64,000 nt of DNA from Welwitschia mirabilis (lineage: Eukaryota; Gnetophyta; Gnetopsida; Welwitschiales): positions 297,995,226 to 298,059,225 of the forward strand of contig JBOZIK010000001.1 of the NCBI GenBank assembly GCA_051453625.1. Direction: 5' to 3'. Below, one piece after another: positions 13,504 to 25,269 of the stretch; within the stretch, counting starts at the first letter, position 1, and each line of letters opens with the position of its first letter. The notes beneath the pieces were generated by a model. It was not told where the DNA came from, did no database searches, and saw only the letters and a list, made by a program, of their open reading frames with translations. Both the position numbers and the translations under genes were made by a program.

Positions 13504-14900
13504 TATTATGATAATAATAGTAAATGATATTATATGTAAATGCTAAATGTTCATACTTTGGCTTATAATTCCATTTGTTACTCAAGGAGGCTGAAGTACT
13601 ATTGAGGCTCCATTATATCTGAAGCCACTTTTATTATTTAAACTTCTACAGTGTCCAAGCATGATGTTTAATGTCTTATTTTTTGAAGTGAATNNNNNNN
13701 NNNNNNNNNNNNNNNCTAATAGTTCCTATTTTACATTCTCTAAATTACATGTTAGTCTACTAACCTTAGCTTTAAGAGCTAAGTTTTTAGAAAATGATTT
13801 AGTATAAATACTCTTCTTATTTATAAGCTTTTTCATGAGCATGAAGTAATGTTTTTCATCTTAACACACATCTTTTAAAGTTTGAAAACTCTTTAGAAAT
13901 TAGATCATATGGCTCTTAAAGATCCATACCTATATCATCTTCACTCTCTCAATGATGCTTTTTTTCTGACTCATCGTTTTTCTCTTAAAAATGTGCAATA
14001 GCCATGTAGTATAGATGAGATTTTTTATCAATAGATGTTTATTCTTTCATTGCTTCTTCATCACCATCCATCTTCTAAAGAATGATCTCTTCTTTTTGGC
14101 TTGTTCCCTTCCCCCACCCCCTTTTCTTGCATTTTGTTAGCATTAGAATATTTTGAGGTTATATGTCCTTGTTCTCCACATACCTAACATGGAAGTATCA
14201 TCTTTAGAAGGGAAAAAAATTAATAGAAGATATACATTTAAACTTACCTTTGGCTTAAAAACTGGATGATTTTCTAAAGTTTTTTCTTTTGTTATACTTG
14301 CATGTAAGAAGTCTCTTTACTCTTCTTATGATGAAAGCACGTTCCTCATCTAATTTCTCATCAAAGTCATCTTCTTCCTATTATTCCTTTGCTTTTGTTT
14401 TTAAACTATTTCTTGTTCTTCACTTTCCTTAAGAGAAATGTTTTTTTTAAGGCTCCATCTTGTATGAGATTCATTGTATACATTGTTAGAGCAATTCATA
14501 CCCCTTCTATCTTAATGATGTGGAAATCTCTTGAATCTTCCATGGTTGTGGTTTTAGGGCTATATTTATGTGTTATAAATATAATAGCTTTTTATATTAC
14601 CTTGACATCTGAAAGGCTTTTAATAATGTAAAAAATTACATTTACAATGTTGAAGACTCTTGTGAAGTACTCATGAACACTCTCTTCATTATTCATCTTG
14701 AGATTCTTAAATTGGTTCATTTATACAAATAGCTTTAAATGATAGTAGCTTTCTTTTTATCTTTCTAATCTTTTCATTACTTAATCTAAGTGATGGTGTT
14801 GTCTATAGCATTTTTTATAATCTTCATAGAATTTATATATTCTTCTCTATGCTTTACTGTTATAACCTACATTTTGTAAGCTTTAATTAATAGGGTTTCT
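13428..14900 (-). pseudogene. Copia gag remnant (Copia-1)
   Basis: On the minus strand, about 14640-14700 encodes EESVHEYFTRVFNIVNVI, matching the UBN2-type gag motif 'DESIADYFSRVLTIVNQL'. It is followed by SLSDVKVI and a KTTTMEDSRD block, the usual 'DQRVVEKILRSLP...VAIEESKDL'. A zinc knuckle follows at 14148-14189, read C-x-x-C-GEQGH-ITSK-Y, in which the last Cys has become Tyr and a stop sits between the first two Cys. Further on, a charged segment runs into the gag-pre-integrase part. A 22-N gap lies at 13694-13715. The frame is broken repeatedly. Confidence 0.75.
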
Positions 14901-15009
14901 AAACTATGTAAAACATTTTTGATATCAATTTAAATGAAAACCCCTTTTTATTCTTAGTGAAGATTTATGCGTAGCCCTATAATCAATAATGTATTATATA
15001 CATTATACA

Positions 15010-15109
15010 NNNNNNNNNNNNNNNNNNNNNNNNNNNNNNNNNNNNNNNNNNNNNNNNNNNNNNNNNNNNNNNNNNNNNNNNNNNNNNNNNNNNNNNNNNN
15101 NNNNNNNNN
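15010..15109. other. Assembly gap, 100 N
   Basis: It lies within the 5' untranslated part of Copia-1. Unlike several other gaps, no duplicated flank is evident. Confidence 0.9.
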
Positions 15110-15234
15110 CTATAAGTACACTTGCATCCTCATCTTCCAATAGGCATAGTTTATTCTATAAAAGAGGGGAAGTCTAATGGATGATACTGCTTCCACTATT
15201 CACTCAAGGAAGTTACTCTTTTTTGTAAGTACTA

Positions 15235-15246
15235 ACTCTAATACCA
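15235..15246 (-). other. Primer binding site of Copia-1
   Basis: The minus strand reads TGGTATTAGAGT. It differs from the standard plant PBS TGGTATCAGAGC at two positions, both C to T. It lies just inside the right direct repeat, which fixes both the element's orientation and the identity of that repeat as the 5' LTR. Confidence 0.75.
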
Positions 15247-15439
15247 CTTAAGGATCATTAAACTCAAAGCTGAGGGATGAATGAGTGCCACTAAGTGAAA
15301 ATTTTAATCAAATAATAGAATGAAGAGCATGGTAAAATAAATACCTTACCAAGATAATGTTGTTCCCCAACCTGATTACATCCATACATAGAGGCTAGCT
15401 TCCTCTCATACCTTTATATATTCTTAACTCATAACAATA

Positions 15440-15875
15440 GTGATTTTTTGGCACATCACCAACCTTACAATAATGAGAGTCCCCTCATAAGACAACGTTT
15501 TCTTCCCCTTAGGGAAATAGTGGTTTCGGCTTATCACTAATGCCATAATAATGAGAGTCTCCTCATAAGGTAGCATTTTCTTTCCATCAAGGAAATAGTG
15601 CTTATTTGACATACCCTCAATCTTATAATAATGAGAGTATCGTTTTAAGGCAACATTCTCTTCCCATTAGGGAAATAGTGGTTTTAGCTCACTATTAACC
15701 TTACAAGAATGAAAGTCTCATGACAAGATAGCAATCTATTTCCCTTAAGGAAATAGTGTCTTCTGGTGCACTACAAATCTCATAATAATGAGAGTATTAT
15801 TGCAAGGTAGAACTCTCTCCTCCTTAGGAAAATAGTAGCTTTCTAATGCACCAAAAACCTTACAATTATGTAGGT
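15440..15875. repeat. Tandem array, ~78-bp unit, six copies
   Basis: Units recur near 15462, 15540, 15629, 15698, 15777 and 15858, with the start motif ACCTTACAATAATG and variants. It is the counterpart of the array at 7640-8045, with one more unit. Confidence 0.8.
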
Positions 15876-17773
15876 TCTCATAGGCATAACCTTAAAGCAC
15901 ACCCATATAAGGGTTTCCTAACAATGATTTTGATGACATAATAATGAACTTATAATAACATTTAGGAATAAGATAGTCTAATAATATAAGAACTAAAAAA
16001 TACAGTACAACAATAAGCCTAAATAATGTTACTTTTAAGAAGTACTTATATTCCTTATTATCATAGATGTCACGAGTGTAAGAGAATGATACAACAATGT
16101 AGATCCAAGAAGAAAATGATGTAGACATTATAAGCTCCTTTGCAAATGATATCTTTATTTCTTAGTACGTAGTTCCAATCATCCATGCATTTGTTTCCTT
16201 TATGCTATAGTAACTTGTTATATGACTTAAATTTGTGATCATTAAAGTATCAAAAATTCTTAAATTATTTTATCGATTCATGCCTTTGCACCATTAAAGA
16301 AAAACTAGCTATTTAATCTTAAATATTAGCTATTTAAATTTTGTAACCATCATGCAATGGATAGGAAATGTCTATGCATCAGTTGCATAACTTCAATTTA
16401 GTTAACATGAAATTAGATTCAAGATCTCTTCAAATTTGTTTTTTTTTTTAATAATAATCATATGACTTTATTTAGTAGACATCATTAGTAAACTTGTGGA
16501 AAATATGTTGAAACTTGCTCTGTATAATCTCTGATTCTCCATGATCATGAATCCACAATGGAAAAGTTGATAACTCACCAAAATGTAAAATGTTAGTCAA
16601 AGTATAAAATCATTCTACTAGCTATTTTAGTTTAGCATTAACATTTTCAAATATGTAGATGTCTTTTATCAGTATTAGGTCCAACTTTTAGCATAGTTGT
16701 CTTTCATAATATAGTTATCTTTAACTTGTGACTAAAATGTTGATAAATTAAAGACATCTTTGATCTGTAGATGTCTTTAATATAGATGTCTTCAAGGTAT
16801 AGATTTCTTTACCATAAACATTCTTCATACTGTAAACATCATTAGACAAAAGATTTTGCATTTTAAATTCTAAGCCTTTTTATGAAATATTGTCTTTAAA
16901 GATCCATCATTGACTTGTGCTTATCATGATTTGATTTTATTTGTAATACGTTATCTATATGATGATATAAAATATTTGATAAGTAGAATAATTAAAACTA
17001 GATTTACCAATAATTTCCCCCTTTTTGATGATGTCTAAAACTTAGCAAATCTCATTAGTGTAATCTCATTCAATCAACATAAATTTAAAATATTCATATT
17101 TAAAGCATATAAGCATATAATTATTTTTATAATAATATTAAAGATCATGATTTTAATCATTTAAATAATCATGTAGATATTTACAAAGGCACAAAAAACA
17201 TTTTAATCACTTAAATAACTAATCATGAAAATTGTGCTCATGATAATATAGTAATAATAAAAATTAGAGCATAGTATTAAAAATTTTCAATTAATACATG
17301 ATACTAAAAAAATAAGTGTGCTAATAGAAAATGATAATACAAACTGTGATAACAAATAAAAATGATAGAAATAATAGAATAACAATGATATATGCCAAAT
17401 AACATTAGTGATTATCAATGCTTAATGATGTCACTTAGGAATCTAATCCAACATTTTAAATAAAAGTACTCCATGCCCAATAGGATATCTTCATGCTAAA
17501 GGCTGATGAGGATAACTGAATGTAATTGATTACTAATGATTTTCTTGAACTCCTCCTCCATTTTAGATAGTACAAAAAAGGATCCAATTGCTAAGAGTAG
17601 AGTCACTAGTTTAATGTATTTCTCCTTTTTTTTCATCACTATCATCATCATTATCATGAGTGATGGTAGTTTAGATAATATGAAATGATGAGTATATGGT
17701 AGGTAAAGTATGGAATTTCATAGAAGGACATTGAGATGTCTTACCTAGGCACTCATAGATCTATCTCCTTATA

Positions 17774-18297
17774 TGTTAATATGTTTAAGAAGTGATGAAA
17801 ATCCCAAGGAGGCTGGTGGTAGTAGTCTTTAAGAAGAATGGTGGTAATGAAAGAGTGGAAATTAGTGGAACATGAAGAGGATCTATGTGATATGGAGGTG
17901 ATGATGGTACATGAACTCAAGGTAATGATGGTAAGTATGATGATGAAGAGGATCTAAAAGATGAAGGTGACTAAGTAGAACAGTGNNNNNNNNNNNNNNN
18001 NNNNNNNNNNNNNNNNNNNNNNNNNNNNNNNNNNNNNNNNNNNNNNNNNNNNNNNNNNNNNNNNNNNNNNNNNNNNNNNNNNNNNTGTTAATATGTTGAA
18101 GAAGTAATGAACATCCCAAAGAGGCTAGCGGTGGTAGTATTTAAGAAGAATGGTGGTAATGAAATAGTGGAAATTAGTGGAACATGAAGAGTCTCTATGT
18201 GATATGAAGGTGATGATGGTACATGAACTCAAGGTAACGATGGTAAGTGTGATGATGAAGAGGATCTAGAAGATGAAGGTGACTAAGTAGAATAGTA
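17774..18297. repeat. Duplicated gap flanks around N run 17986-18085
   Basis: Bases 17774-17985 and 18086-18297 are direct near-copies of ~212 bp with scattered substitutions, separated by 100 N. This inflates the apparent length of the Copia-1 5' LTR. Confidence 0.85.
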
Positions 18298-18953
18298 AAC
18301 TGAAATCTTGCGATGTGGATGATAAAAGATAAAACGCTATATATATAAGAGATTAGATTCCATTTTATCCTATTACCTCTATTATGAAGGACCTAGAGCC
18401 TATTACTCTCCGTTCATCTATGCTCCTATGGGATCTTGGTGCTCCCCTTGAAGTTGTGCCCCATCTCTTAATAACTCCTTTGTAGAATCACTATTATCAT
18501 CTACTTTTCTTGACTCATAACCTATTTCTTATGGAATTGGAGGTGCTTCTTCTTCTTCTTCTAATTTTTCCTCTAAGCTTAACCATGTAGGAGTTCTTAT
18601 AGATTTCCAACTCTTTACTAATGACTTTCATTCACAAGCTATTATGGACCTCTCTTTCTTCAATCTCAACATGTTTTATCAATTTTTCCTATTATTTTTG
18701 CTATCACCTTTAATCCTTTTTTGACTGATGATGAGTTGTAAGTTGTAATGGAATAAGATCTCTAAATTTATGAAGCCTCTTACCTATTCCCTTACCTAGT
18801 GGTACTAGCTCTTCTTGTTTCTCACTAAATTTAGCTAGGAGTTTCTTCTACTAAATAAGATTGACTTGTGAAACCAAAATGTTTGAACTAGTAATAATCA
18901 AATTGATAAAATAAAGGTAACCTAAATATTGATCCTTACCAAAAAACATGATA

Positions 18954-19453
18954 TTTTTTTTGGTTTATGTTTTCTTCCTCATCTAATTTATACCTTTATC
19001 ATACTATGGTTTTATATGATTGAGTTTAATTAGATAAAAATTTAGTTCTATAAGTTATTTGCTACTTTTTATCCATTTCATCTATGTCTTCTAAAGTATC
19101 CTAGGCCTCATCTAGTTCTTTAAATAAGTAAGTTATAACACTCATCATATTAATTAATTTTTCACTTTATAGTATTAACCCTTTAGAGAAAATATTTAAT
19201 AATCTTCAATATTTAAAATCATGCTAAGCACATCTTCATAAATATATATTTAAAATGTTCAAATACCTTGTGAAGAGGTTCATTATCTTGTTTTTAGAAA
19301 TCCATAACTTTTCCTCTTAATTTATTAGTTTTGTATGCTAGAGAGCATGTTTTTTAAAACTTATTTAGACATATATGTCCATAATGTAGTTAAATATAAC
19401 TTTAAGTTGTTTGTCCAATATTTAATGTTTTCTTTTAGAAATGACAAAAATAC
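18954..19453 (-). pseudogene. Gypsy gag, C-terminal half (split by insertion)
   Basis: The minus strand starts at 19453 with LKENIKYWTNNLKL, the family's 'LKDKAKYWLNSL'. It continues with KTNKLRGKVMDF and QDNEPLHKVFEHFK, matching 'KTNALKREIMNFSQKDNEPFHKTWERFKDLL', and ends with FKELDEA, matching 'FLNKEPDEAWDYF'. This is the retrotransposon-gag domain of a large plant gypsy element. Its N-terminal half lies at 29307-29700, because a complete + strand Ty3 element sits between the halves. The lower end is cut by the Copia-1 LTR. Several stops are present. Confidence 0.8.
19449..19453 (+). other. Target site duplication, left copy (AATAC)
   Basis: AATAC immediately precedes the 5' LTR. Its partner AATAG follows the 3' LTR at 29307-29311 (4 of 5 match). 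Removing one copy restores the gypsy gag reading frame across the insertion. Confidence 0.75.
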
Positions 19454-19863
19454 TATAATCTTCCAAATTCACTGATTGCAAAATAAGTGTGTTAAAGCAC
19501 TAAACAAGTGCAATTAATAAGATATGAATGGGTGTGATTCAAATATGTAAAAGATGTATCATTTCATTGTGCTACTTAAGATTATGACATTAGGTCAGGT
19601 AACTAGGTGGATGTAACTGACGATAACCTTGGCTGATCCCTAAGTGTTCTAGAAGAAGGATCCAAGTTGTAGTCCATGTCTTTAACTTTCATCACTAGTA
19701 TAAGGCTATTGGCTAAATGCTAAGAAATGTAATCTACTACTTCTAATAATAGAATCCACTTTTTTTCAAATTATTCCTTGTTATTCTTATTTATCTTAAC
19801 ATATTATCTTATATATTCCTTTTTATGTGAAGTAAGCTAAAAATAGTAAAATGGGATATTACA
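19454..19863 (+). repeat. 5' LTR of the Ty3 element
   Basis: It starts TATAATCTTCC and ends GGGATATTACA. It is collinear with 28891-29306, sharing for example AACCTTGGCTGATCCCTAAG and the block before the end with AGTAAAATGGGA. The TG at the start has decayed to TA. Confidence 0.9.
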
Positions 19864-19866
19864 TCC

Positions 19867-19878
19867 TGTATCAAATTA
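19867..19878 (+). other. Probable decayed primer binding site
   Basis: TGTATCAAATTA starts three bases after the LTR end. It fits TGGTATCAGAGC if one G is lost and later bases have changed. Position supports the call more than sequence does. Confidence 0.45.
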
Positions 19879-20069
19879 GACAATAAAGTAGTAAACTATT
19901 ACTTTAAGGAGAAATAAGAAAGGAATCTAGTTTTATAAATAAGAAAAGTTTTACATTAAGAAAATAATCCCAATGACAAATTGTACATAAAATTAAGCTA
20001 TGATATAAGGAGGAAACAAGGCACTAGCAAAAATTAGGATGCCTAACACCTTAAAAGGTGAACTAGGGA

Positions 20070-22650
20070 TCACTATTAAGGAGGAATGAAATCCTCCATG
20101 GAGAATAGAACTAGGTTATGATCCTCTGCATTTGGGATAGAATGCTCCATGTTACTTGGAATGACTTTCATATTAGTAGGTTGATTGGAAATTGCCACAA
20201 TACTAATTTCAACCTAAGAAGAACATGCTACAAAATTTTCCTTAGTAATCGGATATGGTCTCTTGTAGAGCTTTATGTAAATCTTGCTATAAGACACTAG
20301 TATCCCAATAGATTCTCCTTCAAACTCTCTCCATTATGGTACAATACATTAATGTCATTAATGATAATGGCCAAATGATTCACATAAGCTTGAATCATCC
20401 TCTTTTTTTCACTAGCTGAGCAGACAAGGCAATCTANNNNNNNNNNNNNNNNNNNNNNNNNNNNNNNNNNNNNNNNNNNNNNNNNNNNNNNNNNNNNNNN
20501 NNNNNNNNNNNNNNNNNNNNNNNNNNNNNNNNNNNNCTTTATGTAAATCTTGCTATAAGCCACTAGTATCCCAATAGATGCTTCTTCAAAAGCTCTTTAT
20601 TATGGTATAATACATTAATGTCATCAATGATAATGGCCAAATAATTCACATAAGCTTGAATCATCGTCTTTCTTTTCACTAGCTGAGCAGACAAGGCAAT
20701 CTAACTCTCTTTCAATGCAGTAATATGGGAAGCATCTGCTCATAATCTCTTCTCTGGTAAGAACATATTATTCACCTAATTCTTAAGCATCTAGATGGCA
20801 TCACTCATGGATTTCCACTCTTCTACTTGATGTCAGCCATGCAATAAAAAGATTCTAGAATATTAATTAAGTTGTAAAAGTCTTAGAGTGGGGCAGACCA
20901 TTTAAGTTGAGAAGATCACTGGGAAGTAAAGTGAGTAAAGTGGCTGCACTAAAATCCCATAGAAAATCCATCAGCTTAGAGTAACAATGGGCATAGATAT
21001 CATCCAAGCAAGATGAATGAATGACTTGTGTATGTTTCCCCAGCTAATCCATCAGCTCCTTAACTTTAGAATACAGGGCCTCCACCATTAACAAAAGATG
21101 ATCTATATAGTAAGACACTTAATCCTATTTATTAATAATAGATTGTGAAGTTATAGATGGATGACAAGCAGGCTTTGGAGAAGGGCGAGCAATACGTAGA
21201 CTTTAACTTAGAGGCTAAATATAGAAGGTTCAATAGGATATATCCTCCTAATTCATTAATGCATCAAATTCATTAAGAAAATCCTCATATTTATAATTAG
21301 AAGGGAATAAAAAATCCATAAAGAGGCTAGTGGAAGGTATAGAAGTAAAGGATTCACTTACTACTATATAATCTTCCCTTAGCTTATAAAGGAAGAGCTT
21401 TTCTAGAGTCTATGAGATGAAATCTAGATCATATTCAACCAAGGTCTCTGAAGAAAAAAATCTATAATAAATAAAATAAAAAAGAATGCTTAGTAAAAAT
21501 AGCATACTAAGTTAACACATACAAAAAAACAAAAAAGGAAATCAGGGGGAAGGGTTAAAATCAAAAGTAAGATAATATCCTATGGGGACTATGTCACTGA
21601 GCAAACATAAGGATAGGTTCCTCAAATACTAGATAGTTAATTAGAGGCTTGTTACGTTTTCAGTGAAAAGAGTTATGAGATCTCACTGCCTTACACATCT
21701 GCAAATAATAATAAATAGAAATAGAGTTATTAGAAATACACTTATTATTCAAAAATCTAATTTAAAGGCTCATACCTCAAATGGAATAGAAAAAATACCT
21801 TGTGATACTTCTCCAAGTTTATAGTCCCTAGAACCTTCATCCTTTATAAATGGAGAAGAAAAAAAGTAAAGTAAATATTAAGTAGAAATTTCATGAGAGA
21901 ATACAATAAAAGATGAATCTATAGTTGAAGACCTAAAGAGTTATAATTTACCTAGACTTATAAAAGAGAAATACAAACCTAACAGGATGTGTGCACAAAA
22001 ACATTTATCCTTATCACCATTTTGTTTTAAGTGATATAATTGAGAAAAAGTAGGTAAACACAAAATGGAAGTCCAATCCAAAGAAATCTATCTAACCAAA
22101 AAAAGTAATAAGTAAACTAAGTAAGTGGGAATTTTACTCACTTAATCATGTAGGAAGGTTTTACCTGTGATCAATTTCCTACAAGCTACAAAGTATGGGG
22201 TAGTAAAGTTAGCAATGGATACCTCATGGTGATGAGTATCCATCTCTCATAGACATACAAAGTATCTAACCAATTTATCATGAAACAATAAAAATCCTCA
22301 TTAGAGTAAGAGATCTTAAAAGAAGTATAACCACCTTCGCTCAAGCTAAAAAATAGCCCAATGCTGTCTTCAAAAACTTGGATTAAACCATGATAAGAAT
22401 GGATGATGGTAGCTATACAAGGTTTTAAAGAGGAATACAGAAAATCAATGATAAAAAGAACAATGGAATGATAGAGATAGAAATAAGGGAAGCCACATCG
22501 ATCTAGAAGATAGAACTAAAGGATCCATGAGAACACCTGTTCCACAGCTCATTATTATATTTCCAGTTCAGCAAATCTAACATTCATAGAATTATAAGAA
22601 ATTGTAGGATAAATTTTCTAAGCCATACCTTCATGGGGAAAGAATTATAA
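20070..22650 (-). pseudogene. Decayed intron-containing antisense gene inside the Ty3 element
   Basis: The minus strand shows protein-like blocks joined by intron-like boundaries. From about 22500 it reads SSLKPCIATIIHSYHGLI and VFEDSIGLFFSLSEGGYT, then WLDTLYVYERWILIT and, after a frameshift, VSIANFTTPYFVACRKLITG, ending at a GT donor near 22165. Short exons follow: KDEGSRDYKLGEVSQ before a GT, and MCKAVRSHNSFH after TTTGCAG near 21700. A later exon after TTATTATAG near 21465 reads SETLVEYDLDFIS, LFMDFLFPSNYKYEDFLNEF, ALKESQIALSAQLVKRK (coiled-coil-like) and finally ISNQPTNMKVIPSNMEHSIP near 20150. A TATA-like CTATAAATAC lies upstream at 22676-22685. The layout recalls plant 'putative gypsy-type transposon' proteins with a coiled-coil tail, but no family is firmly recognised. 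Stops and frameshifts make it a pseudogene. Confidence 0.55.
20271..20702. repeat. Duplicated gap flanks around N run 20437-20536
   Basis: Bases 20271-20436 and 20537-20702 are direct near-copies (166 bp). They both cover the coiled-coil part of the antisense gene, so one copy is probably an assembly artefact. Confidence 0.85.
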
Positions 22651-23082
22651 CTAGAAACATTAGAAAAGAGATTGTATTTATAGCAAATGCAGATTACAAA
22701 AAGACATGCATAAAAATATATAAAAATCACAAAAAAGGAATAAAATATACATGTTACACATAAGAATAGAAAAAGAATAGGAAACAAATAACCTACTAGA
22801 TTGACTATGAATCACAAGGAAAATGAGATAAAAATGAGGGATCCATGAGGTATTTGTAGTAGTGGACCCATGGTTAACCAAACCATAGAAGTAGAGTTAA
22901 CGTAGTCAACTAATCTAGAATTAATGATAATTAAAATAAAGTTTATTATAATTAAATTAAGACTAAACTACAATTAGGATATNNNNNNNNNNNNNNNNNN
23001 NNNNNNNNNNNNNNNNNNNNNNNNNNNNNNNNNNNNNNNNNNNNNNNNNNNNNNNNNNNNNNNNNNNNNNNNNNNNNNNNNN

Positions 23083-23790
23083 TCCAAGTGTCCAACATTA
23101 CACTTGAAAAACTTAACATTGCACTCAGGTGTCCAACATCGTACTTATGTCTTTGATATTGCTCTTCCCACCTACATGCCCTTAACAAGTCCTACTCAAC
23201 CCCAATGATAACTATGACCTTTCAACCTATTTCACAATGAGGTCTCAACATTACACTTTAATTTCCAATGTTACACTTAGAAGGCCAACATTAAACTTTA
23301 ATATCAGACATCACACTTAGGTTTATGACATCATACTTCAATATATGATATTGCATTTATTTCTACAAGCCTCTGATATCTCTTACTCTTCCTATAAGCC
23401 ATTCATTTATCTCTCTCCTACCTATACAAGAAGCTCTAATGTCATACACAAGCACCTAATGTTACACTCTAATACCTAATATCATACTAGGATCCTAATC
23501 TAATGCCCTTCTAAAGTTCCTAACATTTTGCATTTTGGTATAACATTGTCCTTAGACAACCAAGTAGGCATTGAAAAAGGATAGTCAATGTCACACTTGA
23601 GTGCTCAATGTTACACTTGGGTGTTTGATGTTACACTTGGATGTTTAATGTTACACTTAGGTGTTAGGCATGCCCCTTATTCCTTGTATTGCATGTGATG
23701 CCTTAATATGCTTATGACAATAGCCTTAGATGTTGCACTCTAGTACTCAATGTTATACTTAGGTACCAAACATTACACTTTCTCACATGG
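23083..23790. repeat. Degenerate 20-bp minisatellite
   Basis: Units close to TCAATGTTACACTTGGGTGT recur through the stretch. Four consecutive 20-bp units are clear at 23585-23604, 23605-23624, 23625-23644 and 23645-23664. Degenerate copies occur around 23090-23150, 23235-23345, 23440-23490 and 23735-23785. It lies between the antisense gene and gag. Confidence 0.8.
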
Positions 23791-24494
23791 GATCTTGACA
23801 CATCCAGTTAATCCATGACACTAATAAAAAATGCCCATGATTACTTCATAATAAAACTTCATAGTTACATAATAGTATCTGATATTATAATATTCTATTT
23901 GACATCACTTATAGATATCTAACATTGCACTTGTATGCCCTGTAATATAACCCTTTGGTAGTTACCTCAAAATGGGACCTACATCATCAAGGGTTGTTAT
24001 AATAACTGTTAATGATCCTTTTAACTATTTTTCTAACTATCATTTAGTTACAAGTATTTAACTATTATAGCAATACTATAAAGATTAACATAATGCCACT
24101 AAAAAGAGGGAGAAACTATTGATAGAAGAAGAGAAACTAAGAGAAGGTGTATGAGTTTAGGAGGATGTTGAACTAACTAGAGCAATATGAAACACAAAGT
24201 GCATGGATGGATGGATAAAATAAAAATCCAACTTAACTAAATTAACTCTCAAAATGAACTTCTAACCAGTAGGATCGATAACCTCCTTTCTCTCTTGGAA
24301 GATAGAATTATGGAATAAAACCCAAGGGCATCCCAAGAGTAACCCTTTACATTGAAACAACATACTTAAATAGACATAGTTAACCTATAAAACATACACA
24401 TGAGAGTACTAAACATAAAGGAAAACCTCCAAGCTTTCTTATTAAATTGAACAAATTACTCCAACATTGAACAATGTGAATAAAAGAAGATTTC

Positions 24495-25200
24495 TAAAAT
24501 GATACACCTAAAAAAATATGAAGATAAAGTAGGAACAAGTGAGAAAACCATCTCTTGGATTTGGTAAATTAAAAACTACTTTAACCTTTGGAATATTTTA
24601 CCAGAGAAAAGATGCACATATGCCACTACCTTTCTTATAAGAAATGCATAAAAATGATGATCAAGATGCCAGTAGAAACATCTCCAAAGAATACCATATA
24701 ATATCTTCATAGAGGAATTCAAAAAGAAATTTATTTCAGAAGACTTCAAAGAAGACCAAATGGTAGAATTCTAATGCCTCTGCTTGGGAAAATGCTTAGT
24801 AGATAAACATTGGTCTAAATTCTAGTGCCTTATGAAGTATTAAAAGAACTTCATCAAGAATTTATTGATTGATAGTTTCATTGAAACTTTACTACCTAAA
24901 CTTAAAAGCATCTTATGTACCTTGGAGATCAAATCCATAAAAGATGCCTACCAAAAAATATGACATCATCTTCAAGGATAAGAAAATCAATGGAATGTAC
25001 CTCATCACCCATAAGTGGATAGACATAACATCCCTAACATATCCTTGGCAAAAGAGGCATACATAACTAATCTTACTTATCATAAATGCGATAAGAAGAA
25101 TACATTGGTAAAAATTATCCATTTAAAATGCAAGCACTGAATCTTCCTCAGCACAGGCAACCTAAAGCATTAGAAAATGTAGCCATACAATCTAAAAGGA
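24495..25200 (+). pseudogene. Ty3/gypsy gag
   Basis: The + strand reads ISWIWQIKNYFNLWNI, then RCTYATTFL, KRNLFQKTSKK and KLYYLNLKASYVPWRS. These match the retrotransposon-gag domain pattern 'F..WL..IERYF..W.....ERC.YA...L..EFKKEFISEDFKED...LLPKYKSIL.TLEIK'. A zinc-knuckle remnant YHKCDKKNTLVKI follows at about 25078-25117, with the Cys and His positions partly lost. Stops and frameshifts are frequent. Protease follows directly. Confidence 0.75.
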
Positions 25201-25269
25201 TGTATGCCACCATCCAAATAGATGTAATTCATAACTAATATTCCATCCTAGAATTACATGGTCAAATTT

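Larger units (their letters stand above)
7490..18948 (-). mobile_element. Ty1/copia element with very long LTRs (Copia-1)
   Basis: Two direct repeats (7490-10692 and 15249-18948) flank an internal region carrying copia gag and gag-pre-integrase remnants on the minus strand. A tRNA-Met-type PBS sits just inside the right repeat. The right repeat is therefore the 5' LTR and the left one the 3' LTR. The internal region is only ~4.5 kb, and no integrase core, RT or RNase H could be recognised, so pol is mostly lost. An 'env-like' scrap lies at 10860-11040. Outer boundaries are approximate and no convincing target duplication was found. The element abuts a gypsy gag fragment at 18954. Confidence 0.7.
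15249..18948 (-). repeat. Copia-1 5' LTR
   Basis: It is collinear with 7490-10692. The extra length comes from the 100-N gap at 17986-18085 and its duplicated flanks. The lower end abuts the PBS and the upper end reads TGTTTTTTGG on the minus strand. Beyond 18953, unrelated gypsy gag sequence begins. Confidence 0.65.

Noticed and set aside
12919-13585. Long open frames on both strands spanning the gap
   Set aside because: They are open only because N codons are not read as stops; the real sequence on either side is copia gag/pol on the minus strand.
22584-22881. Two small hydrophobic minus-strand proteins
   Set aside because: Phe/Ile/Cys-rich translations of T-rich leader or intron sequence upstream of the antisense gene; no family features.
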